Positions 46,736 through 58,768 of a stretch of DNA of 64,000 nucleotides are shown here, one piece after another. Position 1 is the first letter of the stretch; the number at the start of each line of letters is the position of its first letter. Source of the stretch: Platycnemis pennipes (Eukaryota > Arthropoda > Insecta > Odonata > Platycnemididae). Where the stretch lies: NCBI GenBank assembly GCA_933228895.1, contig OW121846.1, forward strand, positions 8,401,915-8,465,914, written 5' to 3'. The translations under genes were made by a program, and so were the position numbers. Under the pieces are notes generated by a model. That model did not search any database, had not been told where the DNA came from, and saw only the letters and a list, made by a program, of their open reading frames with translations.

Positions 46736-48638
46736 TAGAGATGGGACATTCGAATCTTCGAATCCTCGAATCTAGAAAAAGATTCAAGATTCGAATACTC
46801 GAATCTTTGTGCTATTTTCATCATTTGAATCTTTCAAATCCTAAAATATAAATAAACACCGAATTCTTTATGTATTAACTTAGAACAGATTAGTTTCGAC
46901 CGATAAAAACGTTCATTACAAATATGGTTTAACCTCGCTGTTACGTCCCCGCAATTTACGTTTTCCCGCCATTAACGACCTTTCCTTCAAGTCCTAATAA
47001 TTTTCATGTGTCCGCAAATACATCTTCCCTGTATTTACGCTAGCAAATTTTTGAATGCCTTGCCATTTGCGTTTTACGAGACGATTTTGCCGTGATTGTC
47101 GTCCTGGTTGCATAACTGGTGGATAGACTCAACGCTCCGTGAAAGACAAAGTAAAAACTCATGCAGTAAGTTACCACTATGAAAGATAAGTAAAATTTTC
47201 TCACATGTACCACCAGTTATCGTGACCTCAGTCATCTGTGGAATTGTAAAGCCGCGAGATATTACAGTACACGTACGTAATTTTTGTCGCGATTGTTGTC
47301 CGGGTTGCATAACTCGCGGATCGGCTGATGCTATCGCATAGGTGATGCATTTTTTTTTAAGAAGTGTATGCTTTTCAGCATTTGCGGCGTTCTCTTTCTT
47401 TTTTGGTTTGGTATTAATACAGATTTTAAAAAATCCTCCAGCCAAACTTCATCCTCATACATCCTGCAAACAAACCAGTAAAATCATCACATTCTTCTCA
47501 ACCTTGATTCTTAAGTAGCTTTGATAGGATAACATTATAGTCTCTAACACCTTCTTTTCTCATAATGTTTACCCTAACTTACTAGCATGGCTGGACTCCT
47601 TATCCCAGTTCATCCTTACCTATATCCTTCTCTTCTATTCCCAAGTTCCCTTGCCTATTGTTAGTGCCATGCAGTTCTTGCCACGTATTCATTACCCCTA
47701 TGCTGAATCACTCGTAAGTTCTATCAGCAGCTCTCCTAACTTAACACTAATGCACAATATCGTATTCCACTTCTTGCTGCTGAATAACCTTCTAACCTTT
47801 GAGTACAGGGCGCCTATTTCTCCCTCTCTCTGAAACCTCTCAACCTATTTACATTGACCTTTTTGCCACTTTTCTCTCACACTCTTCATACCCCTCCTAA
47901 GTCTATTGCTTGTTTCCTTAAATTTTATTTCGCCTTGCTGGGTTTAAATCTTTCTATTTCCATCATTCCTCAATTTCCTCCATAGTTTGTGCCAACACCC
48001 AATGTGTCTTGACCACTCTTGTGTCTACTGCACCATACTGCTTGCTTTTCTGCATCTTTCCACATACACCTGTAAACTAATTCCTGATATTCTCTCCGAT
48101 TTACAACTACAATTTTTTCACACTGTTCCTAATCTTGGCCCAACCATATGTAATCTAGTTAATATATTTCCCCGTGTCCCCCTGCATACAATGAATAGAA
48201 TGTTTAACATATGAGGAATTGTCTCCCGCAAGCAGCTCGTCTATCACTGTGAATGAGTCTTGAAGACGCGACAATATGGAGAATAGATATCGTTTTTAAA
48301 CATGCAATTCAGTATCAGTTTAATAACTTTTTGGAAACATACCATCGCTATGCCTCCTAGAACTTTCACTTACTTTCATTTCATGCAAAAAATTTTGTGT
48401 ATCATGTTTATTACTTATCTATGTTAGCTCTTCAAATCTTATTTGCATTATTGCAATAAGGAGTTGTATTTTTGAAAACTATTCTTAAATTTGTTTTTCA
48501 TTAAATGCAGCTGCTAGTCTTTTCTTTTCTGTTATTATCAACCTTATATGTAGAATTCGAGAGATTCGAGGTATTCGAGAGATTCGAGAACCTCTTAGGA
48601 TTCGGATTCGAGAAAATTTAGGATTCGTCCCACCTCTA
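46736..48638. mobile_element. 1.9-kb hAT element, perfect 8-bp duplication
   Basis: Inverted ends TAGAGATGGGAC and GTCCCACCTCTA (11 of 12), each followed by repeated ATTCGAA/TTCGAG motifs. Perfect 8-bp copies AAATATAC at 46728-46735 and 48639-48646. No transposase motif seen. The interior at 48230-48390, inverted, matches 23340-23520 of the other hAT (shared strings include GGAGGCATAG, GATGGTATG, GACTCATTCACAG), though the ends differ. Confidence 0.92.
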
Positions 48639-48646
48639 AAATATAC

Positions 48647-50827
48647 TAATGAAGTGAATTACTGAATCTCACTGTGAAAGTATACAAAACTAAATACATT
48701 ATTCATGACGGTAAGAGATGCAGGAATTAGTATTCACAAAAAATTTGGAAATAATTGGTAAAGAATTATTGCAAAGGATTCGGCGGTTTGTACACTGGAA
48801 GCTGCGAGGTCATGGATTTCAGAAGGAATTGATGAAGGCCAGAACTACCTGAACATTTATAGGAATGATTTTGAAAAATTTTGTAACCAACAGTATAAGT
48901 AACAATATGTAATATGGAAATCCGTTACTTGTATCTTGTTACTTGCAATGAAATCATATTTCATTGCAAGTAACAAGAATCAATGGAAGAATCTTTGAAA
49001 TGGACTATAGTGCAGTGTATGCAACCACACAAAACATCCGAGTCTTGCAAACTGGTGGCGTTGGAAGACATTAGTGGTCCAAAATAAAAATTCATTTTTA
49101 CGTGTAATTTTTATTTTACGGAATTTATGTTTAATTGCATTATTGAATTCTCAGTGGTAATACATTAAGAAACTTTTTAAAAAAATTTCAGTCACTGGCA
49201 AAATCATAAAAAAATAGTGCCGCGTTGAACGTGTTAAAGTATGGCAAATGACTATGTTTAACCCTTTGCTGTGACGTGCAGGGATACTTGCAAAAACACT
49301 TATTCTCTAAAGTGCAACAAGCAGGGATACTTCATGTATCTACAAAAATCTGTCCCTTCCACACGATACACAGAAAGCTTCCATGCTTTTTTAATAGCCT
49401 CCTCATATTTTATTGTACTGCCATAGTTGCAGAAATTAATGTGAACAACACCCACACATAATGCCAAATTTTAGCAGTTTAGCAGCATTTAGTCTCCTGG
49501 GGGAGATGAAGGTTATTAATATTATTATTACTTCATCGAAGAGAATGAAAAAATGAAGGAGCAAGAGATGGCAGAGTGCATGTCTTTCATGAATCACATT
49601 GCTAAAAACTTTGAAAAAAGAGGGAAATATAGCTTGCATACAAAATGTAAACATTGATTGCCATTAAAATACAAAATATTGAGTTCCAGCACTGTGAACA
49701 ATATAGATAGATAATAATTTTCATAGAAGTCAAGTTATGTGTGCGTCAGAGTAAACGCAGTTCAAGGAAAATAGTGAATGCAATTCAGCTGCCACCCACT
49801 CCATATAAATCATTCCATTACTAACTCCTTATCAATCTGAGAGCTGTGTGTGTGTATGTATGTATGTATGCATGAGCATAGATTTTTTTTGGCATCATGC
49901 TCACTTACCAGTAGCCAACTTCTAATCTTATTACCTCATAACCCATTTGTCTTTCCTTTGGTTTTGGCATGCACAAAAACATTAGGTAACAGATATTCAG
50001 CGACAATTTTTGAGACAGCATTTGGCTATTGTGACAGGAATATCACTGAAAAATTATGAATGCATTCTTGCCCCAGATAGAATTCACACATTGGAAAAAC
50101 CATCATTATGTCCACAGGCAAGGAGTGATGCTTACTCAGCAATGTTTAAAGGCTGAATAGATCCTTCAAGGCTAAGTAAATTAGCCTACATCTTTCACCT
50201 TTCAAAAGTTTTAACACTGACACATTGTGAATACTTGGTAACAAAAATTTGAATGAACACACATGGAGGAATTTCTAAGAAAAATTCACCCCTTGCAAAA
50301 AATAACAAATGGAAAAATGTGCAAAAACTCATGTACAAAAATATAGACCAATTACACTAACACTAAAGAAATTAAACTTAAAATTCCAAACAGCTAAAAG
50401 TAACAACATTTCCACAGTTAAAAAACATAACTTAGAATCACAATTAACTCTGCATACTTCATCAAAGTCACAGAGATTTGGTAGAGTTATGGCATCATCA
50501 TACATTTCCAGCCAAGTAGTGCCTTCCCTATCTGAATTATCATATTTGACAGCATATAAGATGCACTTCCTTCAAAAAGTATGGTTCAAAGATCACTCCC
50601 AGGGGCCATGTTCTGCAACTTGGGTGTTGTTCATCACCGGTGATTGGCATCAGCAAAAAGCTTCACCTGGCCTTATCATTTCTGATTCTGTAATTGGGTG
50701 GTGAAGTTTCTTCACCCAGATGATGATGAATGCTATGAAAAAGTGCACAGTATAGTATGCAGGCTACGTGATTGGCTGAGATCATCCAATAAAGAGCATC
50801 ACATGACATTAAGGCTGGCAAGTAATA
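48647..50827. other. No gene; hairpin and possible TTAA ends
   Basis: Contains the perfect hairpin at 48935-48977 and, at 49259, TTAACCCTTTGCTGTGACG, which looks like a piggyBac-type left end without a found partner. GTGCCGCGTTGAACGTGTTAA at 49217-49236 could be a right end of another. Neither is proven. A GTGTGTGTATGTATGTATG microsatellite sits near 49847-49871. Confidence 0.4.
48935..48977. repeat. Perfect 20-bp inverted repeat with a 3-base loop
   Basis: CTTGTTACTTGCAATGAAAT, then CAT, then its exact reverse complement. A 43-base near-perfect cruciform or RNA hairpin. No T-run follows and no target duplication is seen, so it is neither a bacterial-type terminator nor a clear MITE. Confidence 0.9.
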
Positions 50828-52760
50828 TCACGGTTCACACCAACTTTTCATTTTCAATTTCCCTGACTTTCCTCATTTCCAGTCCCAATATTTGAAAGAT
50901 CCCCGACTTCATGTCAGTGGCAAAGCAGTCATATATAGGGATTTGATGGAAAAATGCAGCAAGGTACAGTGCAACCTCCTTAAAACAAGACCTCACGGTG
51001 CCCAAGAAAATCCTCGCTATAGTAAAGTATCGTCTTACCAAGGTTCGTGTAAATAATCGCTATGAAAACTATTGTGACAATTTTATAGAAATTGGGTTGG
51101 TGCGGTGACGGAAGTATTTCCATCCAGAGAGTCTGAGCACAAATACCGAAAGAAGGGGAAAGTTTTTGCTGTAATTCATATCCCTACCTAATTTACCAAC
51201 TAACCATTAGATCAAAAGGCATCATACCTGCTCCAAACTGCAAAAAGCCTCAAATTGATGAACATTTTCCCAAATGCACAAATGACCAAGCTACTCTTTT
51301 CTAATGCTCGTTCCATTTTCTAATGTTCATTCCATAATTTGATTAGTTTTGCCAAAAATTTAAACCATAACTGATAAATTAAAATTACCTTTATCACTAG
51401 CCTTAACACTTTCCCTTGGTTGGTCTTAATTTTTATGATCAGTATATTCACGTACTTTGCGATGTTTCGCGGAAGACATTTGGGATAACGTAATGCATTT
51501 GTTTCAGCAGACGAGAAGAGACTGTGGAAGTTGTGGAAGGGATCCTGCCTTGGAAGGCATTTTCTTTCACCTGATGTAATGTCCTCATTGAAAAACAATC
51601 TGCTTTACCATGCAAAACAATGTTAATGAAATAACGGTTGTATAACAAGAATTTCTTTTTAAAGATTTCGTTGGGCCCTCGATGTACTTACAGTAATTTT
51701 GTTGGGTGTTAAGCGTAATGGTAGTATCATAAAAAGAATTGAAAAAATGGGTCTAATGAAGAGCTCTCCTATGCCCACAAATATTTTAAGCATTAATTCA
51801 TATAATTGTTCAATAATGGCAGCAACACATAGAAAGGAATATAGACGTATTGAAAATCTGTTAATAAACTATGAGCACTACTCCTTTGGCACCACGTTCA
51901 TCATATTACAACAAGCAGTTACAAGCATAGGTAACAAATAAAGATTTGCTAGCTTCAATTATCTTGTAAATTATAAAATTAACTCACAAAAATATTCTAC
52001 ATTGATAAATATAGAGTGAAAGAAAATATGAAAACAAATTTAGGAGAGGCAATTGAGTAGCTTACTGTTTTTCCCTTCCGACACTTGAGTGCTTTGCATT
52101 TTTGGGTCATGCACAGTGTCTATCTTGGAAATAATCTCAAAAGACAGACGTGCGAGGGTGCTCTCGACTGAAGCAGAAGAAGCAAAAGAAGATCAAATAC
52201 GTATTTGTATGCGGCAGTATTTCCACCAATATTAACAATAAATTAATCGGATGGTGATTTATAATGTGCAGTTGATACAAAACACTTCATATTAATTGCA
52301 TTGCTAACTGATTGCAAGCTATGGTAAATGTTGGCCACTTTTGGTGTTCATTTGCCAGCGATGGAAACTCTCGCAATGGCAGGGACCAACACCAAAAGGG
52401 TCTCGTAAAAAACCGTATTTTTTTACACGGCAATCACAGGGTCAATTGACAGCGCCCCAGCAATCTCTCGTAATGGCAGGGGTCTCGCAATAGGCCATAC
52501 TCATACTATCGCAGTTCCACTGTATATTGTGAAATAAAATATATTTATTCCAGGAGAGTAACATATTCCAGTCAAAATTCAAAAACAAAACAAAATGTTA
52601 AATCTAAGCAGTCTTTGCTTAAAAATCTGAGATTATAAAAAATCAAACACATCATCACAAAAGACTTATCCTAAGCTTGCCATTATTACAGCAATCTGGT
52701 CATCCATTGCACTTATTTCCACAGCATTCTCAGACGCTAACTTAGCCCTCTTGGCCTACA
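50828..52760. mobile_element. CCCTGA-rich element, second copy, interrupted
   Basis: The left part (50828-50966) follows the 9447-9600 element closely: GGTTCACACCAAC, TTTCCCTGACTTTCC, CCAGTCCCAATATTTGAAA, GCAGTCATA. The match is then cut by the insertion at 50967-52522 and resumes at TATATTGTGAAATAAAAT, GAGTAACATATTCCAGTCAA and AAAACAAAAC. Beyond 52620 the copies diverge and sequence not present in the short copy follows, including the minus-strand frame at 52815-53075, so this may derive from a longer, once-coding relative. Confidence 0.75.
50967..52522. mobile_element. TA-flanked Tigger-like non-autonomous element (1.56 kb)
   Basis: Ends CAGTGCAACCTC (50967) and, inverted, CAGTGGAACTGC (52522), flanked by TA on both sides (50965-50966, 52523-52524). 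The uninterrupted copy near 9583 reads GCAAGGTATATTGTG, so removing the insert and one TA restores the target exactly. CAGTGGAAC ends and TA duplication fit pogo/Tigger-type elements. No transposase motif is seen. Confidence 0.85.
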
Positions 52761-52769
52761 GGTCAGCCA

Positions 52770-53075
52770 AGTTTTGCGCCAGTGACCTCTTCTTCGCCTC
52801 TTCTCTCCCTCTTTCTAGTCTTCTTCATTTTTTGTTTGCAGAACATCCTTGTGATTTCTCCTGGCCAAGCGGTATGCAGTGATAAGTTTCTTGTTGATTT
52901 CAAGCAACTTGATGCCCCCTGCTGACTTGACAGCATCGTAAACATGACACTGGGCAATGAGCAACTCATCCAACTGGTTTTCTACAATAAGGTACTTGTT
53001 GATTAAGAACACAGAAGACCAATTTTCATCTTTTAGCTGTGCCTCGCCCACGGTCGTATATACAGGTCTGGCCAC
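52770..53075 (-). pseudogene. Unrecognised coding-like frame next to the CCCTGA element
   Basis: The minus-strand frame contains LKDENWSSVFLINKYLIVEN, DELLIAQCHVYDAVKSAGGI, LLEINKKLITAYRLARRNHK and, across a frame change, a Lys/Arg/Glu-rich run (KMKKTRKRERRGEEE). I do not recognise a named family; the helical, basic C-terminal character recalls uncharacterised proteins carried by arthropod transposons. It may be the C-terminus of the coding relative of the CCCTGA element. No product is claimed. Confidence 0.4.
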
Positions 53076-53369
53076 TTCCTATACAGCCCTACAGGCTGAG
53101 TTGGCAGACCCTTTGAGGCTAAGAGGGTATTTCCTTCCTATTCGTACTGGTAGCCCTCCTGTTCACGTTTTCTGCTAGGATTATATGGTGAGAGAGGTGA
53201 GTTATGGTGTGTTCGAGAAGAAAAGTGAGAAAATTTTGTTCATCAGTGGCTTTCAGCTTCCCTTGGATTGTAACAGATTCATCAGTGAGTATAAATGTTG
53301 ATTTTATACTGGTACGTGGCTTACTTTTGAATATACTGAGCCTAAAATGCCATTTATCATTCAGGATTA

Positions 53370-53603
53370 ATGCCGAACAGTTGCGTGGCTTCAGGTTGCA
53401 AGGAAGGATACAAGTCGAAAAAGTCATCAGTCTTTTTTTCCGTTCTAAAAGATCCTGAGAAGCATGCCAAATGACAAGCTGCTCTTGCAAGGAAGGATTT
53501 TGGATTAAGAGCAAGACAGGTTGACTGCGAGAAACATTTTGCCCCTCAGGATATCATAAGGAAAAGGTTTCTTAAAGATGGCGATTGATATATCATTGGA
53601 GAG
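53370..53603 (+). pseudogene. THAP zinc-finger domain remnant
   Basis: Seen: MPNSCVASGCKEGYKSKKSS then VFFSVLKDPEKHAK, a stop exactly where THAP domains have their invariant Trp, then QAALARKDFGLRARQVDCEK and HFAPQDIIRKRFLKDGD. Cys-x4-Cys near the start and Cys-x2-His (CEKH) later are the C2CH zinc ligands of THAP DNA-binding domains. A GTAAGTG donor follows at 53604. THAP domains occur in P-element and other DNA transposases as well as in host proteins. The TGA for Trp and a second stop make it a pseudogene; no transposase core was found downstream. Confidence 0.85.
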
Positions 53604-54165
53604 GTAAGTGTTTCATAGTTTCAATTATAATTTAAGAGCCTCTTATCATTTCATGTTAACGATAGTTCTATCATTACCGAAAACCTGAGAAACAATGGCC
53701 ATTGTTCAAATTCCTTATGAGCCTTTTCAGCTCAATCAGAGAGATGCTGTGAAGCCATGTCAGCAATTTTCCTTAAGATTACATATGTGAAAGTAGTATT
53801 CCTATGATGAATTTTGATGCTTTTATCTGAGCAGAGGACCCAATGAAAATTAAGTTATGAACAATAGAAAACTGCTGTGTCAAGGCTCTGCGGAAAAAAT
53901 TAATTAAATTAATTATTAATTATAATTAAATTAGCCACACATTAAAATATGAGCTACCTCGATGGTTGGCTGGTGCAAGCAATTATTCAACTTTAAAAAT
54001 TTCTAAAGCAAATAATTTTTTTGAGTCTATTTTTGATATAAAACAAGTCTCAATAAGTTTTTTTATAGTAGCCTGTCATAGCCAAAGTGTTAAATCGATC
54101 ATTCTGGCTCGAGGCAGTGCAAATAATACCTGTTATTGGCCACCAGTTCAATTTTAGTATTTTTA

Positions 54166-54710
54166 ACCAGGGTTTGCAACGATTTGGGACGAGACAAAAG
54201 TATCATACCAAAGACAAAGATTTTGCTGGGTCGAAGCGGGAGGAAAATTTTGGGACATAGAAAAGTGTTGGGACAAGATGAGATGAAATTTTCAGGATGA
54301 GGATAGACGACAATTATGGAATGGAGAGAAATGTTGGGACGAGACAAGAAGATATTTTCAGGACAAAAAAAATGTTGGGTGAGACTGGGCAAAAATCCTA
54401 GAACAAAGACATTGAGCAGACTGGGAAGCGACAAAAAGAGGAAGATTAAAAAGAATAATTGTTTGCTTTCAATTACCATCATAATAAAACTTTGTTCACT
54501 GCTTGCGGAATTTTTTAAAATTATTTCTGCCTAAATGCACCAAATGGAAGGAATATCTGAATAATATTAATAAAAGAACGCAATTGAGTGAACCTTGATT
54601 ATCAAAATTCCAGGATGTAAATCTTTTCAGGACAAGGCGAGACAAAAACTCTGGGAAGTTAAATTTAGGAGAGTAGATGAGATGTAAGTTTTGGGATGGA
54701 TGTTTGCTTA
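54166..54710. repeat. Degenerate GGGACGAGACAA repeat block
   Basis: Starts CAGGGTTTGCAACGATTTGG (hAT-like end) and contains many imperfect copies of TTGGGACGAGACAARA (near 54190, 54260, 54330, 54360, 54410, 54630), mixed with TTTTCAGGACAA. Spacing is irregular, 30-60 bases. No matching right end or target duplication was identified. Confidence 0.5.
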
Positions 54711-55679
54711 CTTCCGTTTCAAGCTCTATTTTTAACATTTCATCATGTCTGGATAAATTCATTTTCAATCCCCATTGTATGAATTGTTTCCTATTGTACT
54801 CATTTCAGAGCATGTATCCCATGATTCTTTCTCGGGCAAAGAGATTACAAGTGTATGTATTTCATCCTTCCATCACCAGTGGCACCGTGTACTGCCCCAC
54901 CACATTCGAATTCTTCGATAAAACGGAGTGCATTACTGTTCCCTCTATTCATTTTTAAAGTGCCTATGTCGAGTATCAAGAACGTCAAACAATAATGATC
55001 CGAAGGGCCATGATAAATAATTAGTTCACACTAAAAAAATGTTATAACATATGCATGGGAATAATAATCACTTTGTAAATGAAAAAAAACATAATTAAAT
55101 CATTTAAATAGAAAGGAAACTTAGCACATCAGTTCCAGAGGTCTCACTCATTGACGGTCGGTGAGTAGGGCGCACACACTGGCTTCACCCACACATACGA
55201 GGGGTTGTTTTGGGGGCCTGCGGTCGGCTGACCACTTTCACTACTACTCGATCAGGGGGTTTCCTCCATCCAGCACCCTCCCATGGAAGCTATTTAAAAC
55301 TTAGGAAGCGCGCATTTTACGGAACAGTCTATGCACATAATGAAGTGAAAAGGTGACTTATGTAGACTGATATGCTTGGCTAAGTGCCTTACAAAGTAAA
55401 ATTCTTAAAAATCTATCGCACTATAATACAAATTATGGAAAAACATAAAAGGACATGGTGTAAAAATGGTGTTCTACATATGTTGGAGAAATAGGAAATA
55501 TGATGGCACCAAATGATAATGTTGTTAATTGCAGGACGTTTATTCCAATAATGTAAATTCAGGGTTTCACTGTATTTATACATATATTTGTGACCTTTCT
55601 CACGAAATTGATAATTCACTGCTTTGCTATTGCTTTAAAAATGTTATAAACATTTATTTCAATGCTTGTATTCCCCTTC

Positions 55680-57560
55680 CTTTTCACCCCTGAAATTTTG
55701 TACACCATGCTAAATTTGGGATAGGTTGGTGCACACCCTGGCAGAAAGGATGGTAGCATTTGTGTGAACTTGTGGTAACTTGAAAGTTTACCATTAATGT
55801 GGGAAAATAGAACACTTTGTGTATGCTGTGCGTGTAATAATTATGCATACAATTATATCTCCTGTGTGATATCTGTGTAACATTGTGGCAAAGTGGCCAA
55901 ATCTGTGTAGGTTTTGAGTACACTTTAGGTAACTATTTCTGCTGAACTGCGAATGGTGTACACATTTTTGGAAAATGTTAAACTTTGTGTATGCTGACTG
56001 CGTAATATTAGTATACACAATATATCTTGAGATTGTGTACAGTACACAATTCAGCATCAATGGTTACATTGGGTGCACACAAAGCCTACACAGATTGGGC
56101 CTCTTTACCACAAAGTTATACAGAGGGTACATGTACAAAATTCAGCATCGATGCTTCAATCAGTTTGTTCTTAACTCATAGAAAATTGTTTTGAAGTTAT
56201 CCACAAGATCCTTGTATTTATTGGTTTCACCTTGCTCTCGTGTGTTTCCTCCTCATAAAAACAAAATCCGTTCTTTCAATCCGGCACAAAAAGTGAAACT
56301 ACTACAATAGAAAATTCATCTGATCTGTGATATACATATTTACCTTTACAAATACCTGGACAAGAACTGTTGAAATTAACATGCAACTCATGGACTGAAA
56401 GTGTCTTTTACTGCAATGGACCACAAACAGCTTAGTAAAAATGTTTTACCCCGAGACATGGCCACCATTACTCCTTGTAACCAACAAGCAATCTTTAGAA
56501 ATGACAACCAATACTACGTTACAAGGAGTAATGGCGGTTATGTCTCTGGGGAAAACATTAATAGTAAGCATGTTCATTGCATTTGAGGTTCACTGCAATA
56601 AAATATGCTTTTAGCCAGTTGGTTGCATGTTAATTTAAGCAAGAATTTAGTTTTCAGGCCTACTTGTATACTCACTATACAAACTCTAATCATACTTAAC
56701 TACCAGTCATACGAATATCTATGCATGTTAACTAAGAAACTTTTCAGTGAGCAGTGAACATTTGGAAGGCTATACATATATGTACTGCTGCTTGCTTGAA
56801 CCTATGTTAAGGTGACAATTAATTTGCAAAGAAAATACTGCTATATTTTGCAACCTTAAAACATTTCCTCTATTTCCATTTTCTCGATAAAAATAAGCAT
56901 GACTGAATACATATTACAGATATTCTCTCAATATAGGCATACAAAAACGAGTAGAGTTACGTGTGAACAGCAGGTAACCAAGGAAAAAGGAAGAACTGGT
57001 AATGCAGTGATATAATCTTTTGCTACAACAAATTTAGTATGCCCTTAGTACAATAGTGATAACATTTGAGTACCCAACAATGGTAATACCTGCATACATA
57101 CTGTGTACTCTTTGTTGAAATGTAAGCAATTTAACATAAGGATTCACTATCCATGATATCATCCTTTATTTGCTTTTAACACGTCAATTCTTAATCTGAT
57201 CATGTTTGAAATTGGATTCTCATTACTTACAAGAACAAGAATTGCATTGTTGAAAATAAAGATGGAATCATTACACTTCCAATGTCTCAAGACTTGTAAC
57301 GTAACGGTATAAGCTTGTAACATGTGGTACAACAAATTGTGTATGCATGTGGTATGATAGTGGTAACATTTGTGCACACATTGCATTTGTCCGCAATGGT
57401 AATCGCTGAGTATGCACTGTGTACACACATAATGTCTAAAGAGTGGTAACGTATCAGTATAATTTGTGTAACAACTGTACAAATTGGGTGACTTTAAAAG
57501 GAGAAAAGTGAAATAAATGTGCAATGTTACAAAATGTACATTATTTATACACATGTTTGG
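55680..57560. repeat. Region of TGTGTAC / TTACCAC repeats
   Basis: Units such as ACTTTGTGTATGCTG...GCGTAATA...TACA-AATATATCT at 55810-55870 recur at 55980-56040, about 170 bases apart. Related motifs in either orientation (CAATGGTAAT, GTGTACACA, GTGGTAACAT, CTACACAGATTGGGCC) recur near 56060-56130 and again at 57050-57100 and 57350-57490. It looks like two or more related elements rich in short inverted repeats. No coding motif seen. The foldback at 56441-56558 lies within it. Confidence 0.55.
56441..56558. repeat. Foldback element with 41-bp arms
   Basis: Arms 56441-56481 and 56518-56558 are inverted copies, 36 of 41 bases matching, with 36 bases between. Outer sequence (TTACTGCAATGGACC on the left, CATTGCATTTGAGGTTCACTGCAATAA on the right) extends the symmetry loosely. 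Probably a small foldback MITE. Confidence 0.8.
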
Positions 57561-58519
57561 GTTCATAACTTTTTCACCAGGGCATCTAGTCTCCAATTTA
57601 CTTAGGCCAAAATAAATGAATTCAGTGTTACACTACAATAAATTTACTATTGTGATTTTTATTATTACATTCTTGCACTGTTGTTTCCTTTGCAAATTAC
57701 CCAGGATTACTACATTAACACAATGACCAGATGCACAATGTTTTTTCTCGCTAACAAAATGCTGGAACCTCAATGCATTAAGGTGTGATGAGATAAGGTC
57801 AGCTATTGAGGAAGTGATGTGATATCACCTTGTTTGGGGTGAAGAGCGTCAAGTCCTCACATTACAGAATCAGAAGAGTGGTGATAGATGATGGTGCACC
57901 ACTGGTGGAGGCCCATCACCATACGAGTTACAGAATAGGGGCTTTATGCATGAATATTCAGCCTCAAAAATGTGCCCTAAAGAAATGGGTGTGCACCTCA
58001 TATTATATCAAATACTATACTTCCCCTTAAGAGCATGACAGTATTGATATGACAAGTTTTAATAGTAGCCATCATGGAGCATAAAGAAATTATACAAAAA
58101 ACTGTCAATTGATCAAATCTTTAATTGGAAATGCAATTTTAAGGCAAAAATAGGATATGCCATGATGAGACATGATAAGATGCTTTATGCAATTGAGCTA
58201 TAACAAATAATTTAGCCACATAATCAAAATATATATCTAAATATCTAGGTGCAGACTGATTAACATGTGAGTAGAGTAATGATTCATGTATTACAAGACC
58301 AAAAGGTTCATAGAAATAACAGAGTAATCACTTGGATACAACATGATTAAGCACATTAAGCGCATGCAACCACCCATGTAAAAAACCACATGCAATGTGA
58401 GCCCAACTCTCCTTGTTAATTGCATGCAACTTAAGCTACTGAATGACTTGCATTACAGATAGATCAGATATCACATTCATAATAAAATGCAACAACCACA
58501 GCAAAGAAATAATGAATAC
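57561..58519. other. Intron, nothing recognised
   Basis: Sequence just downstream of the 58520-58768 exon. No motif or repeat ends identified. Confidence 0.5.
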
Positions 58520-58768
58520 CTTTCTCACTGGAATCACAACCCCCCCGAGATCTCTCCTCCTTAAATCGATAACTATGCAACCCTGGCCCATCTGAGAGGG
58601 CTGAAAAGGGTTGTATTGGAGGCACTCTTGGAGTTGCAACAGGGATGGCTGTGCGTTTCTTGCGGGTTCTCTTGTGAGGAGTAGGCTTACGATTTACTTT
58701 TGAATAGGTGTCCAAGCCCCTCTGCCGTCGTTCAAGTGAACTCCAATCACTGTCAGAATCAGAGTAAG
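58520..58768 (-). CDS. RhoGAPp190: p190-type RhoGAP, upstream tail exon
   Basis: Seen: acceptor CCTCCTTTTTTGTAG, 249 nt open, donor AAG|GTATTC. The peptide begins YSDSDSDWSSLERRQRGLD, followed by basic PHKRTRKKR and a Pro-rich part. An acidic SDSDSDWSSLER motif is what I recall of the tail of insect p190RhoGAP. The exon ends one base into a codon and joins in frame to 8772-9041, giving a PHKR motif in each exon. If they are consecutive, the intron is about 49.5 kb. The exon that precedes this one was not found to the right within the window. Confidence 0.82.

Noticed and set aside
47074..47445. 123-codon minus-strand frame in the second hAT
   Set aside because: No recognisable transposase or other motif; non-autonomous element interior.
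49259..49280. TTAACCCTTTGCTGTGACG as a piggyBac left end
   Set aside because: No inverted partner with TTAA found; too short to call.
53119..53514. 131-codon minus-strand frame
   Set aside because: Antisense to the THAP remnant, with no motif of its own.
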